Assembly: GCA_041687295.1 (NCBI GenBank)
Contig: JAWLCG010000201.1
Coordinates: 1 to 9,070, forward strand
Length of the DNA stretch: 9,070 nucleotides
Origin: JAWLCG01 sp041687295
GTDB taxonomy: Bacteria > Planctomycetota > Phycisphaerae > SM23-33 > FEN-1343
Direction: 5' to 3'
Within the stretch, counting starts at the first letter, position 1. The number at the start of each line of letters is the position of its first letter. The notes under the pieces are model-generated. The model was not told where the DNA came from and ran no database searches. It worked only from the letters and a program-made list of their open reading frames with translations. A program made the translations under genes and the position numbers. Shown piece after piece: positions 5,195 through 9,070 of this stretch.

Positions 5195-5239
5195 CACAGA
5201 GGCGCAGAGGACACAGAGGAAGAAACACAGAGGTTTCTT
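5195..5239. repeat. CACAGAGG array, dispersed-repeat type
   Basis: Four copies of CACAGAGG, one with a single change (CGCAGAGG), lie at 5195-5202, 5203-5210, 5212-5219 and 5226-5233. The last is framed by AAGAAAC (5220-5226) and GTTTCTT (5233-5239), a 7-bp hairpin with a 6-nt loop. From memory, CACAGAGG-rich intergenic repeats occur in many unrelated bacterial genomes. It fills part of the 211-bp gap between the SDR gene and the next lipoprotein gene. Confidence 0.6.
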
Positions 5240-5253
5240 GAGATTCAGTATAT

Positions 5254-5278
5254 AGCCCCGGGCTTGCCCAGGGGCTTT
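5254..5278 (+). terminator. Possible terminator hairpin after the SDR gene
   Basis: AGCCCC (5254-5259) pairs with GGGGCT (5271-5276), and with one bulged base the inner GGGC/GCCC also pairs. Three Ts (5276-5278) follow on the plus strand. The U-tract is short, so termination would be modest. It lies 105 nt after the SDR stop codon and before the next gene. Confidence 0.35.
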
Positions 5279-5360
5279 GCGAACTCCCCCCAGCGTCCGG
5301 CCTTGCCACGTCGTAGCCGAAGGCGAAGACGGATGTAGCCACGTCCTGAGGAGCCCTGCC

Positions 5361-5825
5361 ATGCGGATGGCGCTTCTGGCCGTCCTGATGATGCTGGCGG
5401 CGGGGATGGGCGGCTGTGTGCTGTTGCCGATCCCGCACGTGCGAATGGTCTGCGGGCCGATCTGCGGTACGGTGGTCGACGCGCAGACCGGCCAGCCCAT
5501 TGAGGCGGCCGTCGTCCAGGCCGACTATCCTGGCCGGGCCGTTCGGACCGTGCAGACCGATGCGCAGGGCGAGTTCCGCCTGCCCGCCCGGTATCGCTTC
5601 CACTATGCCTATCTGCTCGGCGTGATCAGCTACTCGCTGCCATACAACCATGCCATGCCCCACGCGTCCCTGCGAGTGCAGGCGCGGGGCTATCGGCCCG
5701 TGCCATTGACGTTGCCACCGATGGACCTGTCCGAGGCCGATCCGGCCGTGACGAAGATTCCCGCCGAGCCCGTTGGCCCCAAGGGCTGGCACATTCCGGC
5801 GATTCCGCTGACGACCGACCCGTAG
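5361..5825 (+). CDS. Small lipoprotein with carboxypeptidase-regulatory-like domain
   Basis: A 154-residue predicted exported protein. Residues 1-19 (MRMALLAVLMMLAAGMGGC) look like a lipoprotein signal peptide ending in M-G-G-C19; the lipobox is imperfect (Met at -3), so a plain anchor or ordinary signal peptide is possible. CGTVVDAQTGQPIEAAVVQA (35-54) followed by TVQTDAQGEFRLPA (63-76) is the typical G-x-V-x-D-xx-T-G-xP ... T-D-x-x-G-x-F pattern of carboxypeptidase-regulatory-like (transthyretin-like) beta-sandwich domains. LRVQARGYRPVPLTL (104-118) is its last strands, and a Pro-rich tail follows. It probably binds or supports surface structures; no enzymatic residues are visible. The ATG has TGAGGAG 8 nt upstream. 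Confidence 0.8.
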   Translation: MRMALLAVLMMLAAGMGGCVLLPIPHVRMVCGPICGTVVDAQTGQPIEAAVVQADYPGRAVRTVQTDAQGEFRLPARYRFHYAYLLGVISYSLPYNHAMPHASLRVQARGYRPVPLTLPPMDLSEADPAVTKIPAEPVGPKGWHIPAIPLTTDP

Positions 5826-5866
5826 GCCGTTGGCCCAACGGACGTGCGGGCCCGGGGGCACTGGCG

Positions 5867-5942
5867 AAGGTGGGGCTTCGCTCCGCTGCGCCCCAGCCTA
5901 CAGCGCGGGCCGTCTTCGTAGGCTGGGGCGCAGCCCCACCTT
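5867..5942. repeat. Palindromic repeat, copy 1 (upstream of HNH gene)
   Basis: A 76-nt imperfect palindrome. AAGGTGGGGC (5867-5876) pairs with GCCCCACCTT (5933-5942), and TGCGCCCCAGCCTAC (5887-5901) pairs perfectly with GTAGGCTGGGGCGCA (5918-5932). A 10-nt insertion (5877-5886) bulges from the left arm, and the loop is 16 nt. Pairing extends a few bases outwards. Read on the minus strand it matches copy 2 at 6806-6880 almost throughout, apart from the loop. It lies between the lipoprotein gene and the HNH gene. Confidence 0.9.
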
Positions 5943-5950
5943 TGCCCGGG

Positions 5951-5962
5951 CGCCACGTGGCG
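5951..5962. repeat. 12-bp perfect palindrome CGCCACGTGGCG
   Basis: A perfect palindrome with a CACGTG core lies 8 bp beyond repeat copy 1 and about 50 bp before the HNH promoter candidate. It could be a binding site for a dimeric regulator. In such GC-rich DNA a 12-bp palindrome is only moderately surprising. Confidence 0.35.
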
Positions 5963-6009
5963 ACCCGCCGGCACAATCGGCAGAGGGTCCAGGCCCCCTG
6001 GCCGCTCTA

Positions 6010-6038
6010 TTGCGTGCTGCGGGGGACATGGGTATCAT
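6010..6038 (+). promoter_or_regulatory. Candidate promoter for the HNH gene
   Basis: TTGCGT (6010-6015; TTG conserved) and TATCAT (6033-6038; 5 of 6) are spaced by 17 nt in the only AT-richer patch of this spacer. The expected start would leave a leader of about 60 nt before the HNH ATG. Confidence 0.4.
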
Positions 6039-6103
6039 AAAGGTGCCCAGGGACGGGTACGGTGTTGTGGATCGCAGGGAGGTCCTCCCGCACGGAGAGG
6101 CCG

Positions 6104-6736
6104 ATGACCGCCGCCGCGACAGCCCTGAATGAGCAGGTCCTCGTCCTGAATCGCCACTACGCAGCCGTTCACGTGGTGAGCGTGAAGCGGGCATTCTCTC
6201 TACTCTACCGCCGGCTGGCCGAGGTCATCCACGTCGAGGACGACCGCTACGAGAGCCACGACTTCGAGAGCTGGCTGGACCTGAGCGTCTACCGCGCCCA
6301 GTTCGAGCGCGAGCACCACGAGTGGGTCCGCTGCGTCCGCTTCGAGCTGGCCGTGCCGCGGATCGTTCGGCTGCTGGGCTACGACCGCCTGCCGCGGCAG
6401 AGCGTCAAGTTCAACCGCCGCAACATCTACGCCCGTGACCGCAGCATCTGCCAGTACTGCGGGCGGAGCTTCCCCACCAGCGAGCTGAGCCTCGACCACG
6501 TGATCCCCCGCAGCCGAGGCGGCAAGACGACCTGGGAGAACATCGTCTGCTCGTGCATCGCCTGCAACAGCCGAAAGGGCGGCCGACTGCCCGAAGAGGC
6601 CGGCATGCGGCTGATCACCAAGCCCGTCAAGCCCCGCCGCTCGCCCGTGATTGCCCTGCGCCTGACCAACGCCAAATACGCCTCCTGGAAGCAGTTCCTC
6701 GAGGACGCCTACTGGTCGGTCGAGCTGCGCGACTGA
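6104..6736 (+). CDS. HNH endonuclease
   Basis: A 210-residue protein with a C-terminal HNH (beta-beta-alpha-metal) nuclease domain. C116-x-x-C119 (CQYCG) and C151-x-x-C154 (CIAC) are the structural zinc ligands. SLDHVIPRSRGG (129-140) carries the metal/catalytic D131-H132, WENIVCSC (144-151) supplies N146, and N155 with K158 (NSRKG) completes the HNH-type signature. The N-terminal half (10-105) starts with QVLVLNRHYAAVHVVSVKRA, the conserved opening of a widespread bacterial HNH family of unknown biological role, and includes a basic segment RRNIYARDR (105-113). The ATG at 6104 is preferred to an in-frame GTG at 6062 because GGAGAGG precedes it and the conserved region starts just after. DNA cleavage is likely, but target and role (repair, restriction, mobile-element function) are unknown. 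It is convergent with the glycoside hydrolase gene and flanked by inverted copies of a palindromic repeat. Confidence 0.9.
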   Translation: MTAAATALNEQVLVLNRHYAAVHVVSVKRAFSLLYRRLAEVIHVEDDRYESHDFESWLDLSVYRAQFEREHHEWVRCVRFELAVPRIVRLLGYDRLPRQSVKFNRRNIYARDRSICQYCGRSFPTSELSLDHVIPRSRGGKTTWENIVCSCIACNSRKGGRLPEEAGMRLITKPVKPRRSPVIALRLTNAKYASWKQFLEDAYWSVELRD

Positions 6737-6805
6737 TCGGGTGGTAGGCGGGTGCAGGGCGTTTCTCGCCTGTCGGCCCAGCGGGGACGCTGCTCGTCGC
6801 CGGGG

Positions 6806-6880
6806 AAGGTGGGGCTGCGCCCCAGCCTACGAACTCGGCCGGGGCGTAGGCTGGGGCGCAGCGAAGCGGAGCCCCACCTT
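6806..6880. repeat. Palindromic repeat, copy 2 (downstream of HNH gene)
   Basis: A 75-nt palindrome with the same arms as copy 1. AAGGTGGGGC (6806-6815) and TGCGCCCCAGCCTAC (6816-6830) pair with GTAGGCTGGGGCGCA (6846-6860) and GCCCCACCTT (6871-6880). Here the 10-nt insertion (6861-6870) sits in the right arm, so this copy is reversed relative to copy 1. It lies between the convergent HNH and glycoside hydrolase genes, where it may help end both transcripts, although neither strand has a U-tract longer than three. Confidence 0.9.
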
Positions 6881-6901
6881 TGCCGGCCCTTCCCTGCGGC
6901 C

Positions 6902-8914
6902 CTACAGAAACAGCCTTGGCCGGTAGGCGGGCGGCTGGTCGAAGGGTTTCTGCGTGCCGGCGGCGACGGGGTAGAGGCGGGCGTGGCTGGCCAGGGCGGC
7001 GTCGGCGAGCGGCTCGTAGGGGGCGTGGCAGACGTCGAGCAGGCCGATGTTGTAGTTCTCCCCGTCGTAGCGCCCCAGGGCGGACTGGTCGTAGAGGGTG
7101 AACCAGTGCGCCCCGACGCACCAGGGCGAGGCGGCCGCCCCCTCGAGGTAGACGCGGTAGGCGGCCCCGCGGTCGGCCTGGGTGGGCACGTGGCCGATGC
7201 CGCTGGCGGGCAGGCCCGCGTCGAGGGCCCCGAAGTGCCACTCGCCGATCAGGATCGGCCGACCCATCGCGGCCGACAGCTCGGCCAGGGCCACGTCGTC
7301 CGCCCGGTCGCGATACCAGTTGATGCTGAACACGTCGAAGCCGCCCATGCCGCCCAACGCCCACTGTGGGGGCAGCGTGTAGTAGCGGGCGCCCAGATTG
7401 AGGTGGTGGGGGTCCACCTGCCGGCAGGCCTCGATCAGCCCGCTGTAGAGCCGCTCGACCAGCACGGTGCTGAAGGCCTCCAGGTCGGCGCGGGCCTGGT
7501 TGGTCAGGTCGCATCGCCAGGGCCCCTCGGCCAGGGCGGCGAAGCAGGCGTCGGGGCCCCAGGCGGCCTGCAGGTCGGCCTCGGCGGGGTAGCGCTCGCG
7601 CAGGAACGCCGCCAGCGCCTGCCGGGCCGGCCCGCCGGTGGTGGTGAAGAGCATGCCCTGGGCCACCGGCTCGCTGGCGAAGCCCCAGGTGGGCTCGTTC
7701 ATCAGGAAGTAGCCGATCAGGGCCGGGTCGTCGACGGTGTCGGCGAGCTGGCGGGCGTAGTCGGCCGCGTCGGCGGCGAAGTGCTGGTGGAAGACGTCGG
7801 GGAAGTCGCGGAAGATCATCGGCGTGCATGCGAACCGCAGCGTTAACGGGCGAACGTAGGGGAAGCCCGCCTCGCGGGCGACCTGCCAGTCCGACCAGTT
7901 GGCCACGGTGTTGACGCCCACCCGGCGCAGCTCGGCCAGGGCCAGGCGGGCCCACTGGGCCTTCCACTCGGCCCCGAAGGCGCGGATGAAGTTGGCGGCC
8001 AGGAAGTTGAGCCCCTTGCGGTCGGCCGGGCCGGCCAGCCAGGCGTCGGCGAACTCGCCCTCGGTCGGCGGCGTCCAGGCGAGGGCGCTTTCCAGGCCTC
8101 GCACGTTGGCGTCGATGTTCGACCGCACGCAGTCCATGCCGGCCGACCAGAAGGGGTGCCCGTCGGGGTCGACCAGCCACCACCGCTGGCCGTCGTGGTG
8201 GGTGCGGAAGAAGCCCGTCGCCTCGAACTGCCGCTCAAGCCAGCCGCCCCAGCGGCCAAACCCCTCGGGCCAGTGCTGGCTGCCCGCCCGCTCGGCCTGG
8301 CTGCGAAGGCGGTCGACCAGCGCCGCTTCGTCGCGCGTCTTGCCGGGCCAGTCGTGCAGCGTGCTCTGGCCGAACTCGTCCAGCAGCGGCCCAGCCGGCA
8401 GGGCGGGCGCGTCGAGTGGCTCGGGCGCCTCGCGGAGGGCCTGGGGGGGCGTCTGGCACCAGCGGACGCTCTCGGGGCCCTTGCGGAGCAGCGCCAGGCG
8501 CATCCGGTCGACGGCGGCGAGGTCCACGCGGTCGCCCGCGCAGATCGGCTTGAGCAGCGCCCCCTCGCGGGGCAGCATCCAGCGGTTCTGGTCCAGGGCC
8601 GACAGGTCCAGCCGCAGGCGGGCCTGGCACTGGTTGAGCAGGCCGAAGTGCAGGTGGAACTGCCGCCCGTCGGGCCCTTCCTGCAGCGTCAGCTGGAAGA
8701 CCGCCTGGTGGACGCCGTCCAGCAGCAGATCGGCCGACAGGTGCGTCGCCCCCGCCAGCTGCCCGGCCGCGAAGGTGAACGCCAGCCCGTCGCCGACCGC
8801 AGCCGCCTCAAACCACCGCCCGCCGGCCAGCCACGCCGGCCCCTCGACGGCCAGCAAGCCGCCCAGCGTCTGCCCACTGTCGAACACCCGAGGCCAAGCC
8901 TGGTCCGGTTGCAT
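6902..8914 (-). CDS. Clan GH-A glycoside hydrolase, agarase/beta-galactosidase-like (GH50/GH42-like)
   Basis: A 670-residue enzyme. Residues 1-170 form a beta-rich N-terminal domain like a carbohydrate-binding jelly roll (HLSADLLLDGVHQAVFQLTL 58-77). GFFRTHHDGQRWWLVDPDG (234-252) opens the (beta/alpha)8 barrel, as in GH50 agarases. VGVNTVANWSDW (332-343), then YFLMNEPTWG (402-411), gives acid/base E407. ILIGEWHFG (554-562) gives nucleophile E558. HWFTLYDQS (603-611) and YNIGLLD (621-627) complete the active-site face. E407 and E558 are 151 residues apart, suitable for a retaining GH-A enzyme. It probably cleaves beta-linked galactans or related polysaccharides or oligosaccharides; the exact family is uncertain. 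No signal peptide is visible, so it may act in the cytoplasm on imported oligosaccharides. The ATG has AAAGGGG upstream. The gene appears complete and monocistronic. Confidence 0.88.
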   Translation of the reverse strand: MQPDQAWPRVFDSGQTLGGLLAVEGPAWLAGGRWFEAAAVGDGLAFTFAAGQLAGATHLSADLLLDGVHQAVFQLTLQEGPDGRQFHLHFGLLNQCQARLRLDLSALDQNRWMLPREGALLKPICAGDRVDLAAVDRMRLALLRKGPESVRWCQTPPQALREAPEPLDAPALPAGPLLDEFGQSTLHDWPGKTRDEAALVDRLRSQAERAGSQHWPEGFGRWGGWLERQFEATGFFRTHHDGQRWWLVDPDGHPFWSAGMDCVRSNIDANVRGLESALAWTPPTEGEFADAWLAGPADRKGLNFLAANFIRAFGAEWKAQWARLALAELRRVGVNTVANWSDWQVAREAGFPYVRPLTLRFACTPMIFRDFPDVFHQHFAADAADYARQLADTVDDPALIGYFLMNEPTWGFASEPVAQGMLFTTTGGPARQALAAFLRERYPAEADLQAAWGPDACFAALAEGPWRCDLTNQARADLEAFSTVLVERLYSGLIEACRQVDPHHLNLGARYYTLPPQWALGGMGGFDVFSINWYRDRADDVALAELSAAMGRPILIGEWHFGALDAGLPASGIGHVPTQADRGAAYRVYLEGAAASPWCVGAHWFTLYDQSALGRYDGENYNIGLLDVCHAPYEPLADAALASHARLYPVAAGTQKPFDQPPAYRPRLFL

Positions 8915-8961
8915 CCGTAACCCCTTTCGATTTCAGGTCCTCACCGCCTCCCGCCGGCGAC

Positions 8962-8990
8962 AGTAGACCCGAAACTCACCCCCCCGTCAA
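8962..8990 (-). promoter_or_regulatory. Candidate promoter for the glycoside hydrolase gene
   Basis: On the minus strand TTGACG (8990-8985; 5 of 6) and TCTACT (8967-8962; 4 of 6) are spaced by exactly 17 nt. The expected start near 8955 leaves a leader of about 40 nt before the hydrolase ATG. Confidence 0.45.
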
Positions 8991-9032
8991 CGCCGCAGGC
9001 CGGGTCGAGCCGTAGGCCGGACGCCGGCCGGC

Positions 9033-9044
9033 GGGGGGGGGGGG
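9033..9044 (+). repeat. G12 homopolymer tract
   Basis: Twelve consecutive Gs follow a GCCGGCCGGC-type palindrome, about 120-130 bp upstream of the glycoside hydrolase ATG and about 45 bp upstream of its promoter -35. Such tracts are prone to slippage, both in cells and in sequencing, so its exact length is uncertain. Confidence 0.8.
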
Positions 9045-9070
9045 CGGGTGCGACCCCTCGCCCCCGCCCG

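Noticed and set aside
4175..5500. A 441-codon minus-strand frame
   Set aside because: It is largely antisense to the SDR gene, whose motifs are unmistakable, and its other part reads through the CACAGAGG repeat.
6627..8183. A 518-codon minus-strand frame in another phase of the glycoside hydrolase gene
   Set aside because: It is Arg/Gly/Pro-rich out-of-frame text. The in-frame product has catalytic motifs and a good start.

Overview
This 9,070-base window is very GC-rich (by eye, well over 60% G+C). It holds nine well-supported protein-coding genes on both strands, separated by unusually repeat-rich intergenic DNA. No rRNA, tRNA, CRISPR array, transposase or phage gene was recognised. The gene content points to a bacterium of the Planctomycetota, possibly a Phycisphaerae-like or uncultured lineage. 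The reasons are a TM2-like membrane protein resembling a planctomycete conserved family (DUF6677-like), an HNH nuclease of a type I associate with planctomycetes, Gly/Pro-rich lipoproteins, an agarase-like GH-A enzyme, and the style of the dispersed intergenic repeats. This assignment is inference from family knowledge, not a search result.

Layout. Minus strand, 217-867: an isochorismatase-fold hydrolase without the usual cysteine nucleophile, followed by a hairpin terminator. 868-1209 has no gene but holds a 13-bp hairpin and two facing arrays of degenerate octamers. Minus strand, 1961 to 1210: a two-gene operon of small membrane proteins overlapping at ATGA. A compact divergent region separates it from a plus-strand lipoprotein with a Gly-rich insert (2125-2841). 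2842-3364 has no gene and is dominated by a roughly 320-bp imperfect inverted repeat bounded by A-runs, next to an intrinsic terminator. That terminator serves the minus-strand response regulator (3365-3925), which has its HTH before its receiver domain. The 450-bp region 3926-4378 carries divergent promoter candidates and a dyad that could be an operator. Plus strand: an SDR oxidoreductase (4379-5149), a short lipoprotein with a carboxypeptidase-regulatory-like fold (5361-5825) and an HNH endonuclease (6104-6736). The HNH gene lies between two copies, in opposite orientation, of a 75-76-nt palindromic repeat. Minus strand, 8914 to 6902: a 670-residue clan GH-A glycoside hydrolase, agarase/beta-galactosidase-like, with a promoter candidate and a G12 tract upstream.

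How the genes work together. Apart from the coupled membrane pair, each gene appears to be its own transcription unit, with changing strands and long spacers. I see no single pathway. The glycoside hydrolase and the SDR could both serve carbohydrate or fatty-acid metabolism, but nothing in the sequence links them. The most unusual content is intergenic: at least four kinds of structured or tandem repeat occur in 9 kb, two of them in positions (flanking the HNH gene; abutting a terminator T-tract) that suggest mobility or a structural role. I found no clear evidence of a complete new multi-gene system.
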